This document shows positions 1 to 7,796 of a DNA stretch of 7,796 nucleotides, piece by piece. The translations under genes and the position numbers were made by a program. Position 1 is the first letter of the stretch. Each line of letters begins with the position of its first letter. The DNA lies in contig DFIJ01000066.1 of assembly GCA_002372775.1 (NCBI GenBank), positions 1 to 7,796 of the forward strand, in the 5' to 3' direction. The notes under the pieces are model-generated. The model searched no databases and had not been told where the DNA came from. It saw nothing but the letters and a program-made list of their open reading frames with translations. This stretch comes from Christensenella sp. UBA3700. GTDB taxonomy: Bacteria; Bacillota; Clostridia; Christensenellales; UBA3700.

Positions 1-3000
1 GCATCAGCGCTACCATTAGCAGCTTTCTCAATGGTATCCATATACTTAGTAATAAAATCTTGATCTATATCTTCATCAGTATTAAAAAGATTTTGTAAAT
101 CTTTTTCTATGTTAGTAATAGCTTCAGCGTATTCAGCAGTATCACTACCCGCAGAAGACATAATAGCTTTATAATCTGCAAAATTATCAGTTAAATCACC
201 AAGACCAGTAGCGATACGCTCATAAGCCAAGGCTACTTGCATAGATTTTTCAGCTTCACCTTCAAGATATTGATTATTTACTTCAAGATAGTGAGCATAG
301 CTAGCTAATTCTTCATTATTAATACCAAGAACTTGCGCGGAACGTGCAGCAGCAGCCGCCCAAGATTTTTCAGCTTTTTCAGCAGATACCAAACCTCTAG
401 CGACCAAATCTTGTAACTGCTCATAAGTAGTATATTCTGTAACTAATTGATCTTCAGCCTATGCGCTACCTTTTGTCAATATCTCTTGAGCATTAGCTAT
501 TTCCGTTTCTAAAGCGCTAGCTGAAGCTAAATTTACATTAGCTGCATCAACTATCTGTTGTTGATCTGCTATATCATTCTCTAAAAGTTGTCGTTCACTA
601 TCAGACATCTGAGAATAAGATTCTAAATAGCTTTGAAAAGCATTAATAGCATCTTCTTGTGAATAAATATTTTTATTAAAATCTGAATTTAAAAAGTCAC
701 TATAATACTGTTTTAATTCTTCGCTTGTAACTCCAGCAACTTCATTCCAATAATCTATACTAACACTAGCAACTTTATTAGATCCCCTATCTAAATTATA
801 TCCCTAAGTAGATGCACGAGCCGCATCATAAGCACTAAATCCTAAATCTTTATCATTTTCTAATGTTGTATTTAACATTTCTATTAAAGCTTCTGCGTTA
901 GTTTTATTTTCTGTTTGTTCTGTTATATATTCTTCTAAACTTAAACCACCAGTAAGATCATTCACTAATTGATCATAATCTGTATTATTGACTTTCTCAA
1001 AAACAGCATAAGCATCATTAGCAGTTTTTTCAAATATTTGTTCTTGTGCTTCTAAAATATTACCAGTAACTACATATACACCATCAGCCATTTCCGTAAA
1101 TAAACCAGGAAATTCTTCTAAGAAATCTTCAAGAGTTGGTATACCATTTTCTCCATAAAGTTTCTTAACTAATTTATCCATATCATCGGCTGTATAAGTA
1201 GCACCAAAACTTAACTCATCAAGAATACCTTGAATTCTTCTAAAAGAAGATTCAAAATTAGTAATATCTATTCCATTAACAGTAGTTTCTATAAAATCTA
1301 TCGTATTTACTGTTGATGAGGTTAAAGCGGCCATAGCTATTTCAGGCTATTTCTTTAAAGCATTAAAAATAGTTTCTTGATCTGCTTCAGAATACTGACT
1401 AATTTTATTAGCCAATTCAGTAACTGAACCACCATATAATTGAGTTGCAGATTTTAAAATATTCTATTGATTATATGCCTCTCCGCCATACTGAGCCATT
1501 CCAGCAGAAATATATTGCTCTGCGAGTTCTTTATCTCCACCAAAATAGTTTTCAGCATAAGCTTCAACCATTGTGCTTAAGTCTGTAACAAATTTACCTA
1601 TAGTAGTGTCATCAGTTAAACCATAAGCATTAGCCGCAATAATATCTTCAGTTGTTATCGCTAATTCTTCATCCAATGCCTCAGCAACTTGCTGAGAATA
1701 GGCTCCCCAATCATCAATACTAGCGCCTAAAGTTTTTAATAAATCATTATTTGTTCCACCATACTCCGGATTATTAATAGCTTCAGCTATAAAATCGACC
1801 TACTTAGAAAATTCTTGAGTAGTCATCCAATCGGTATTAATATCAAAACCATTAGATCCTACAGTTATACCAGACAGACCTAAAGCCTCTAAATCTGTCA
1901 AGAATTTAGACTCATAAGCATTGGTAGAGTTTAAAAGACCATTGCGATTAGCTGTAAAATAACTAAAATTATCTCCAGATCGATTACCAAACTAATCATT
2001 TAAAGTTTGAGTAATAAAATCTTTAGATTTAACTCCCATGTTGAATTGCCCAACAAGAGAATAAGTTTCTGATTGATTATTTTCACGCTGTTGCTTTTTA
2101 CGTTCTTCAGCTTCAGCTTCTATTTGATCTTGTAATAAACCATAAGCATCATTATTTGCTAAAATTCGTGCATTTTCTATTCCAAGAGCTTCGGCAGTTT
2201 CTAAAATAGATTGATTATATTCTTCTCTTGAAGAGATACCTTTCTCATATCTATTCTCTAAATCCTTAAAAGCTTCTATTTGTTCAAGGATAGCTTTATT
2301 TTCTTCTCTCCAAGCTTTTATATCCTCTGCTTTTTGGTGGAAATTTTTTGCTTCTTCTTCTGCTGCCTCAGAAGCTTTTTTTAATGCCTAATAAGCAGCA
2401 GCAAGTCCAATTAATTCAATCGCCAAAAGACTACTAGTTATAATTAATGCTTTAGTGACTACAATATTTTTTTCTTTAGCTATAGTATTACCTTCAGTAA
2501 TAACAGTATTACCTGCGATGGCGGCAGCATTAGCTTCAGTGGCCACTGTATTAATTGTTTTGTTAATAGTGTCTTTTTGTGTTAATAAATTATTAATTTC
2601 ATTTATCTGTTGAAAGCTTTTAAGGACGGAAATAACAGTTGGCACTAAAGAAACTATAATTGTAAAAGTTTGGGCCAAAGCCTGACCGATACTAATTTCT
2701 CCTTCTTCCTATTGCTGCCAAATATTGGCTATACTAGTAAGTTGTGTATAAGCAGCAGTAAGCCCCATAACTGATTGAGTTAAATTATTAAAAATTTGGG
2801 TCGGAGCATTATTAAGCGCTTCTCTTAATTCCATTGAAGCAGCTGTTTCCGCCATTGCATTTGAATTTTGTTCTAATTCATCTCGCCCTTGTTGTATATC
2901 TTGTCTTAATTTTGTAGACTCACCTGCTCGTATTCCAGCTTCTGTTGCCGCATCCTAATAATCACCATAAATATCCTCTATCCATTCTTTGGCAGAGTTT

Positions 3001-5453
3001 TCTGCCTCTGTTTTAAGTATTTTAAGATTATTTATAAGTTCTTTTTTTTCTTTACTATCATCAAAAGTTTCCATAGCCTCTTCAGCGGCTTCTAGAGATT
3101 CAGCCTCTTTAATCTCTACAGTTGTAAAACCTTTCTTCTTAGCTTCCTCTTTGAATAACTCTAAAGCTGATTCTCGCTCATCCTGAAGTTGCTTTTGATA
3201 AGCCTCTTTAATTAAGTTATTTAAATATTTTTGTTTATTACTTATAAAATCGCCCAAAGGAGATCCGGGTTCAAGAGAAAATATTTGCGCAAGTTCTATT
3301 GCTTTTTGCTGTGCTTTTTCTTCATCAGCGTTTAAAACTTCTTCTATCTTTGCTTGTATTTTTTCAGTAAGAGGATCTCCGCCGATAACTTCTTTATTAT
3401 TAGCCAACCAGTCTTTTACTCTAGTAGCCTAAGAAGTAGCATCTCCCGTTACTTCTCCAAAAGCATCAGCACCTTGTGAAAATGTATAAACTTGTTTTAC
3501 GCTTTTAAGTTGATTAACATCTTGGCCTGTTAGCTTATTAAGCACTCCACTTCCAACTAGATTTTTTACCTGAGTTGTAGCGGCTAGATTTAACTCTTTC
3601 TTAGCGGCCTCTTCCTTTTTTTCTGCTAAGGCTAATTCTTCTTCCCGCTTACGAATGGATTGAGTTAATGCTTCATTTTGCTCATTCTGTATCTCTAAAC
3701 TACGATAGTCAGCTTCATTTACTTTACCCTTCATGCGGGCCAGTAACTCAGTATTCTTTTGCTGGGTTTCAAAAGCAACCGCGCCCGTTTCATCGCCTCT
3801 ACTTCTATAACGTGCGGCTACCTCTTCCTGCGCCCCCGCCAAGAACTTAGTTCTTTCTTTTTCTGCTTTCTCTCTCTGCCTAGGGAACATCATTCTAACA
3901 GAATAGGCTAAATCTTTGACACTCCTAATGGCAGTATCACCAAACATCTTCCAAAAGACTGGAGCAAGAACTGTAAGTACACCCTTTACTCCCCCAAGGG
4001 AATCTACAAGTTTATCTATTCCTCCTAGGAAATCGGCTAAACCATTATTTAATTCAATAAAGAAATTATCTTTTATAATATCTTGATAAAGTGCCTCCCA
4101 AGCAGCTCTAACTCTATCAGTAGAAGCCTCCCAAGATTGAGCATAAATGTTTTGTTGCTGTTGGAGAGTTCCTTCAGACTCACGCGCATATTGTACGTTC
4201 TGTTGGAAAGCGTCATAATGTTCCATCAAAGCAATAAGCTGTGTATACTGCCTTACACCACCAACAGTCTGTGCCAAAGCTACTTGTTGCTCGTTGGATA
4301 AGGTATTCCATTTTGCACCCATCTCATCCAAGATTTGGTCCATAGCCTTAAGTTCGCCATTCTGGTCTTTGATATTAACACCAACAGCAGCCAAAGCTTG
4401 TGAATATTTATTTAATGTTGTACCGTCGTCTAAGGTTTCGCCCAATTTCAAACCTTCTAAACGAGCGAATAAAGTTTTAAACGAAGTACCTACAATATCG
4501 GCGGACTGTCTTGTCTTGTCTACAACCGTTGTTACAGCGGCAGCCGCGTATTCATAGCTTAATCCTACGGTATTACCTACGGCGGCGAATTTCTCCATAC
4601 CTTCGGCAATTTCCTCGGACGAAGCAGCAGTGCGCGCACCGAGTTCTGTCATAACGTCTGCATAATATTCAAGACTCTTGGAACCATCGTCAAAGTTGTT
4701 CCAAATGGCAGTCATATAAGAAGACACGTGCTCAGCGTTTTCACCCGTTACATTAGCCATCTTAATGGTAGCATTAGTACGAGCTTCCACCTGCTCATCA
4801 CTTAAACCTTGCTGATAGAATATCAAAGCAGCATCGGTATATGCCGTAGTCGAAGTGCTAAGAGCTTGCGCGGCTTTGTTAGCACGCTCTGCGAAATCTG
4901 CCATAGCATTGGCACTATAACCAGTTACTATACGAATATCATTTAAGCTTCGGTTTAAATCTTGCGCATAACCATAAGCTGTCTGCAAAGCCCCCATGAA
5001 GCCGTGCAATATACTGGAAGAAATCTGCCAGCGAGCTGTATTCATGAGTGTGGTACCAAGCTCTTTAAACAGCTTATTAACCCTTACTACTGGTATCTCG
5101 GATTGCGCCACAGCTCTAGTGAGTTGCATGAAAGCTTTCTCACCTTCTGGGCCTAAACTTGTTAAAGTTGCAGCATAATTACTTAAACTTTTTCCACTAG
5201 CAGTAATACTGGCATTAAATTTGGTAAAATCCAACTTACCTGTATTAACATTAAAAGCTGCTTGTAATTTAGCTTGCAAATCAGCGACTTCGCCTTTGGC
5301 TTTTGTTATATTTTTGGTAAAATCACTTCCAAAACCAGTGCCAAATTGACTAGTAGTTAATTTTTCTAGCTGTTTTTGCAGAATAGCCATCTCGCGCTTC
5401 GCTTGTTCGGTATTAGCTTGAATATTTAAACTAATATTTAATTGTTTTGCCAT
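1..5453 (-). CDS. Tail tape measure protein, TP901 family, TAG-recoded, 3' end beyond window
   Basis: The tape measure protein fills the tail tube, sets tail length and helps DNA pass into the cell. The frame starts at ATG 5453-5451, with AAGGAG seven bases upstream, and stays open to the left edge: 1,817 codons with no TAA or TGA. It has ten in-frame TAG codons (residues 675, 833, 915, 1022, 1154, 1218, 1330, 1369, 1550 and 1665), read as an amino acid, probably Gln. The N-terminus has Gln/Lys-rich helices. Residues about 150-430 look like the TP901 core, including TAYTDAALIFYQQGLSDEQ (from residue 203) and AQTVGGVRQYTQL (near 393). Hydrophobic stretches lie near 490-500, 930-944 and 1002-1021. 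Charged coiled-coil-like stretches lie near 600-630 and 1022-1110. The gene follows a tail chaperone gene, the usual order. Residues 1-674 have no TAG and partly higher GC. Under the standard code only 674 residues would be called. The TP901 assignment is by recognition, without a profile search. Confidence 0.93.
459..3431 (-). other. Ten in-frame TAG codons in the tape measure gene, read as sense
   Basis: On the minus strand the codons at 3431-3429, 2957-2955, 2711-2709, 2390-2388, 1994-1992, 1802-1800, 1466-1464, 1349-1347, 806-804 and 461-459 are TAG. All lie in one frame with the ATG at 5453. I walked the frame by triplets from 3435 to 3370, 2960 to 2679, 2390 to 1677, 1464 to 1335, and 806 to 3; the stretches between are open too. 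No TAA or TGA was found. Flanking residues fit glutamine-rich helices, for example ANIWQ-TAG-EEGE and EFSK-TAG-VDFI. TAG is one base from the Gln codon CAG, so Gln (table 15) is the best guess. The amino acid cannot be proved here, because no suppressor tRNA or release-factor gene lies in the window. Confidence 0.93.
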
Positions 5454-5460
5454 TTACTAT

Positions 5461-5466
5461 CTCCTT
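5461..5466 (-). promoter_or_regulatory. Ribosome binding site of the tape measure gene
   Basis: The minus strand reads AAGGAG, followed by seven bases and the ATG at 5453-5451. This fixes the start of the tape measure protein. The site lies only about 17 bases after the U-tract of the terminator, so any tape measure transcript that starts upstream must first pass the terminator. Confidence 0.85.
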
Positions 5467-5482
5467 TCTCTCCGGTTTTTAT

Positions 5483-5524
5483 AAAAAGAAAAACCCCTCT
5501 ACTTCATTTTAAAGTAGAGGGGTT
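5483..5524 (-). terminator. Strong intrinsic terminator between chaperone and tape measure genes
   Basis: AACCCCTCTACTT (minus strand of 5524-5512) pairs perfectly over 13 bp with AAGTAGAGGGGTT (minus strand of 5504-5492) around a 7-base loop. It is followed on the minus strand by TTTCTTTTT (5491-5483), which joins the TT at the stem end. This is a textbook Rho-independent terminator for leftward transcripts. It ends the chaperone unit but sits in the leader of the tape measure gene, so it probably acts as an attenuator, lowering tape measure expression relative to the chaperone. On the plus strand the tract after the stem (TTATATGTTTTT) is poorer, and no plus-strand gene needs it. Confidence 0.9.
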
Positions 5525-5542
5525 ATATGTTTTTATCTACTT
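5512..5542 (-). promoter_or_regulatory. Possible competing (antiterminator) hairpin upstream of the terminator
   Basis: In the leftward transcript, AAGTAGA (from 5542-5536) is complementary to TCTACTT in the first arm of the terminator stem (5518-5512). The two would form a 7-bp helix, or 8 bp with one G-U pair, around a 17-base loop, and so exclude the terminator. The terminator stem is longer and has four G-C pairs at its base, so it should win unless something favours the early helix. The match is visible in the sequence; a regulatory role is conjecture. Confidence 0.25.
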
Positions 5543-5581
5543 CTATATAATTTAAAAAATCAATATAGAAAATTAGTTATT

Positions 5582-6094
5582 TTAGCCCAACTTCGTTACA
5601 ATTTCATCCACCAACTTAATATTTTCCTTATTGGTAAGCTTCTTCTGAAGTTCATCAATATCAAAATTAAGATTTTTATAATCCTTGCTTAGGCTATCAA
5701 GAATTCCATAAGCTGAGGTTTGATACATCTCAAATTGAGCGATAAAATCTTCCAAAAGGACATTGAAATCAGAAATGTCTGCAATGGGAAGAGCAGCTAT
5801 AACGTGCGCGGCCAGAGGACTATTGTATAGTGCATCATACAATGCCATAGGGTTATCCTTATCTTCTGGCTTAAACTCAATATCCGTATAGAGATAGAAC
5901 TGATACAGATACTTAAATACTGTTACATGACCAGGAAGATAAAGACCTGTTTCGGAGTTTAAGCAAAGGCTAAGGATAGACTGTATAGCCTCTAGCTTTT
6001 CCGCGATGGGGACGTACTGTCTAACTGTAATCTCTTGACCATCGACTGTGATAATCTTATCTTCTGGAAGGTTATTGGTAATTTCAAATGTCAT
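5582..6094 (-). CDS. Putative tail assembly chaperone (170 aa)
   Basis: This is a small soluble protein, mostly acidic, with no signal peptide or membrane segment, ending at TAA. It begins MTFEITNNLPEDKIITVDGQ and continues with EITVRQYVPIAEKLEAIQSIL, a beta-hairpin start followed by helix. Its C-terminal part, near 145-170, is helical and charged (LQKKLTNKENIKLVDEIVTKLG). Size, shape and position just before the tape measure gene match tail assembly chaperones of Gram-positive siphophages, which coat the tape measure protein until the tail tube assembles. That role is inferred mainly from context and general resemblance. Start choice is firm: ATG 6094-6092 with AAAGGAGGT seven bases upstream. 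The gene has no in-frame TAG, so it reads the same in the standard code. It sits alone between a consensus promoter and a terminator. There is no sign of the frameshifted longer form known from lambda gpG/gpGT: the alternative frames close within a few codons. It could also be another small tail-completion protein. Confidence 0.75.
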   Translation of the reverse strand: MTFEITNNLPEDKIITVDGQEITVRQYVPIAEKLEAIQSILSLCLNSETGLYLPGHVTVFKYLYQFYLYTDIEFKPEDKDNPMALYDALYNSPLAAHVIAALPIADISDFNVLLEDFIAQFEMYQTSAYGILDSLSKDYKNLNFDIDELQKKLTNKENIKLVDEIVTKLG

Positions 6095-6101
6095 TATTAT
6101 G

Positions 6102-6110
6102 ACCTCCTTT
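6102..6110 (-). promoter_or_regulatory. Ribosome binding site of the chaperone gene
   Basis: The minus strand reads AAAGGAGGT, close to a full anti-16S match, seven bases before the ATG at 6094-6092. It predicts very efficient initiation and fits a Firmicutes-type host with strong SD use. Confidence 0.88.
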
Positions 6111-6130
6111 AACTCATATTATATACATAT

Positions 6131-6159
6131 ATTATAACATAAAATTTTTTATTTGTCAA
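6131..6159 (-). promoter_or_regulatory. Consensus sigma-70 promoter with extended -10, driving the chaperone gene
   Basis: On the minus strand TTGACA (6159-6154) is separated by exactly 17 bases from TATAAT (6136-6131). TG precedes the -10 box with one base between (TGTTATAAT), an extended -10. The spacer is A/T-rich. Transcription should start near 6124, leaving a leader of about 30 bases that holds the SD site. The -35 box contains the TGA stop of the upstream gene. All 12 hexamer bases match consensus with ideal spacing and position, which makes chance unlikely even in AT-rich DNA. It implies recognition by the unmodified host RNA polymerase. Confidence 0.85.
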
Positions 6160-7796
6160 CGTAAGGCTTCTTTTTTGATTTTTGCCGTAATACCTATTCG
6201 AGCGAACTCTACTACCATTTTTCTAGCCCTTTTATAAGCTAAACTCATATCTCTTTTTCCTTCATCTTCTTCATAATGGTTTGGTATACTATTTAACTTT
6301 TTAGTATAATTAACATTAATCAAATCAGAATCTCGTAATAAAGTTGACATAAGACTTTTTATATCATAAACCTTAAACCGCACCTTATTTTTTGTTCTTT
6401 GGTTCACTACGAACTAATTGACTTCAGCCGTTTTTTGTATAGAACCATCACTCATCATTGCATTTACTCCACCAGTTAAACCTTTATAAGCGATCAATTC
6501 TTTTAAAATTCTTTCTGCTACAGTAGCATAGCCGGACAAATTAGCATTATTACCTTCTTGAGGAGATCTTTCAGGAAATATATTTAATAAATGATTAATA
6601 AAAACATGATAATCTTGAATTAAACGCAATAAATTACCTGTATGTAAAGTAATTGTATTAAAAGAATCAAAATTATAATTTTTAATAGATAGATTATAAT
6701 TTTCATCATCATCACGAAAAGTAAAAGTTAAATCTACTTTATCTTGTGTTTTGGTGGCCGCTACTATGTTGCCATCTTTGTCAACTTCAGTGGCATATCT
6801 AGCAAACTTAGCTTCGCTTTTACTCTGTGCCTTATTTAACTCATTTATAAAATTTTTTGCATCCTTTTCAGTCCCTCCAGTACCTATATATAAATTAGAC
6901 TGAAGCAAGACTTTACGACTACTTACATCACCTGTTACTGCTATAGAATTATTTTTAGAAGTTTTGCCCAATTGCAATTGTCCTAAAACGTCCTTAAGAT
7001 CTTTCAAGGTGGTACACTCTAGTGCTGCTAAAATTCCCGCTATTCCATATTCTCCCAGTTTACCTTCTATCATAGATTGAACCTGAAGCATATATTGTCT
7101 TAATTCCATATAGGCTTCTTGGAAATTTTTAATAATTCCAGCATATTTACCTTTTGTTTTATCTAAGCTAAATGTTTTTCCAGCTCCTCCTCCCATAGTA
7201 CCCATTCTAGCTTCTGTGCGTAGCTCTCCATCAGCTCTATAAATTTCATAAGATACTTTATTAAATGCAGCAACTGCTTTTTCATATCTTTTGTCAAGTT
7301 CACCAGAATACAATAAGCTATTTTTATCCATCATAGGACTTTTAGTCAAATTTATTAAAACCTGCTTTAACTCTTTCAAATTTCTCGACAAAGTAGAAAC
7401 TTTAATGGTAGATTGCTGTTTTAATACATCTGTCATTAATTTGTCTGCACCTTTACCTCTCTACAAGTATAGGTCTGGAGTGTTATAATTAGCCTCTAAC
7501 CTACCTATATCTAAAGTAATATTATCAGTAACATTACCTATTACACCTAGCAAATATTTTTTTAACTCTTCATCATAGTTTTCTCCACTTGGTAGGGTAT
7601 GCGGTTCTGTGTAAAAAGAATTTAATTTTTGCTCTAATTCCTAAGCTTTTTTACCTTGCCCTTTGTAAGAGCTATTAGTTTTTATTTCTTCATGAATTTC
7701 ATATAAATCTTGATATCTAGATCTATACCCTTGACTATCTTTTGGGTCATTTATTCCATGTTTTAAATAGTTGGCAGCCTAAAAATGAATATAATG
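6156..7796 (-). CDS. Large protein of unknown function, TAG-recoded, 5' end beyond window
   Basis: The frame enters at the right edge and ends at TGA 6158-6156: 546 visible residues with no TAA or internal TGA. It has four in-frame TAG codons (7781-7779, 7643-7641, 7463-7461, 6416-6414), read as an amino acid, probably Gln. I do not recognise the family. Numbered from the edge, residues 1-120 are polar and Tyr/Lys-rich. Around 121-150 is a Leu/Lys helix, near 199-210 a Gly-rich stretch GTMGGGAGKTFS, then mixed helix and strand. The tail after 462 is basic (KRARKMVVEFARIGITAKIKKEALR near the end). No signal peptide or membrane segment is evident. An ATG lies at 7436-7434, but it lacks a well-placed SD site and the frame is open above it, so the true start is probably outside. 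In phage gene order this position holds head-tail joining or tail tube genes, so a virion or assembly role is plausible but unproven. The next gene has its own promoter. Confidence 0.88.
6414..7781 (-). other. Four in-frame TAG codons in the right-edge gene, read as sense
   Basis: The TAG codons at 7781-7779, 7643-7641, 7463-7461 and 6416-6414 are the only stops in the frame before TGA at 6158. Contexts such as GKKA-TAG-ELEQKL, LYL-TAG-RGKGAD and AEVN-TAG-FVVNQR run on smoothly as protein on both sides. This is an independent second case of TAG reading in the same window. It shows that the tape measure interruptions are not local sequencing errors or decay. Confidence 0.9.

Noticed and set aside
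804..3407. Separate small genes at 804-1334, 1464-1676, 2388-2678 and 2955-3407 (minus)
   Set aside because: All lie in the same frame as the tape measure, each ends at TAG, three begin at an in-frame TTG without an SD site, and the sequence between them stays open apart from further TAGs. They are pieces of one protein.
2989..5178. Plus-strand ORFs of 60-87 codons, and a similar one at 7291-7488
   Set aside because: They are shadows opposite the real genes, have no SD sites and encode low-quality sequence without recognisable features.
3..5453. Tape measure as a decayed pseudogene
   Set aside because: Ten TAG with no TAA, TGA or frameshift over 5.4 kb is not the pattern of decay, and a second gene shows the same rule.
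5534..5563. Promoter for the tape measure (TTGATT, 18-base spacer, TAGATA)
   Set aside because: It is a weak match in very AT-rich DNA, and it lies before the terminator, so it would not bypass it.
5560..5600. Programmed frameshift extending the chaperone, as in lambda gpG/gpGT
   Set aside because: No good slippery heptamer is seen near the end, and both other frames meet TAA or TGA within a few codons.
6156..6407. Separate 83-residue gene starting at GTG 6407
   Set aside because: It is in frame with the protein above, only a TAG (6416-6414) and two codons separate them, and it has no ribosome binding site of its own.
7168..7196. ATP-binding P-loop in GTMGGGAGKTFS of the right-edge protein
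   Set aside because: The spacing does not fit GxxxxGK[ST] (Met stands where the first Gly is needed), and there is no visible Walker B motif.
1..7796. tRNA (including a suppressor), rRNA, CRISPR array, insertion sequence or attachment site
   Set aside because: No cloverleaf, regular spaced repeats, transposase or terminal inverted repeats were seen; almost all of the window is coding.

Overview
The window is a piece of a tailed bacteriophage (or prophage) tail-morphogenesis module, with every gene on the minus strand. Its main feature is an alternative genetic code. Two very long minus-strand frames are interrupted only by TAG: 10 in the tape measure gene and 4 in the gene at the right edge. 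Neither contains a single TAA or TGA in about 2,360 codons. The two gene ends inside the window use TAA and TGA. This is the pattern of TAG-reassigned gut phages (translation table 15, usually TAG = Gln). Under the standard code these genes would wrongly split into many small ORFs.

Layout in transcription order (right to left): (1) 7796-6156, the C-terminal 546 residues of a large protein of unknown function, cut by the window edge and ending at TGA. (2) A consensus sigma-70 promoter (TTGACA, 17-nt spacer, TGTTATAAT) whose -35 box overlaps that TGA. (3) 6094-5582, a 170-residue protein read as the tail assembly chaperone, with a strong Shine-Dalgarno (SD) site and a TAA stop. (4) A strong intrinsic terminator (13-bp perfect stem plus U-tract) in the 128-nt gap. 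(5) 5453-1, the first 1,817 residues of a TP901-type tail tape measure protein that runs off the left edge. No other genes, tRNAs, CRISPR arrays or mobile elements are visible, and the plus strand carries no convincing gene.

The strong AAAGGAGGT/AAGGAG SD sites, the consensus sigma-70 promoter and the TP901-like tape measure point to a phage of a Firmicutes-type host (inference). Composition and TAG use are mosaic. The chaperone and the first 674 codons of the tape measure contain no TAG and have GC-rich stretches. The rest of the tape measure and the right-edge gene are AT-richer and TAG-rich.

The chaperone is thus a TAG-free gene between its own host-type promoter and a terminator, while the tape measure behind the terminator depends on readthrough or antitermination and on TAG decoding. 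This could set the high chaperone to low tape measure ratio needed in tail assembly and could tie tape measure synthesis to the code switch. That is a hypothesis, not something the sequence proves.
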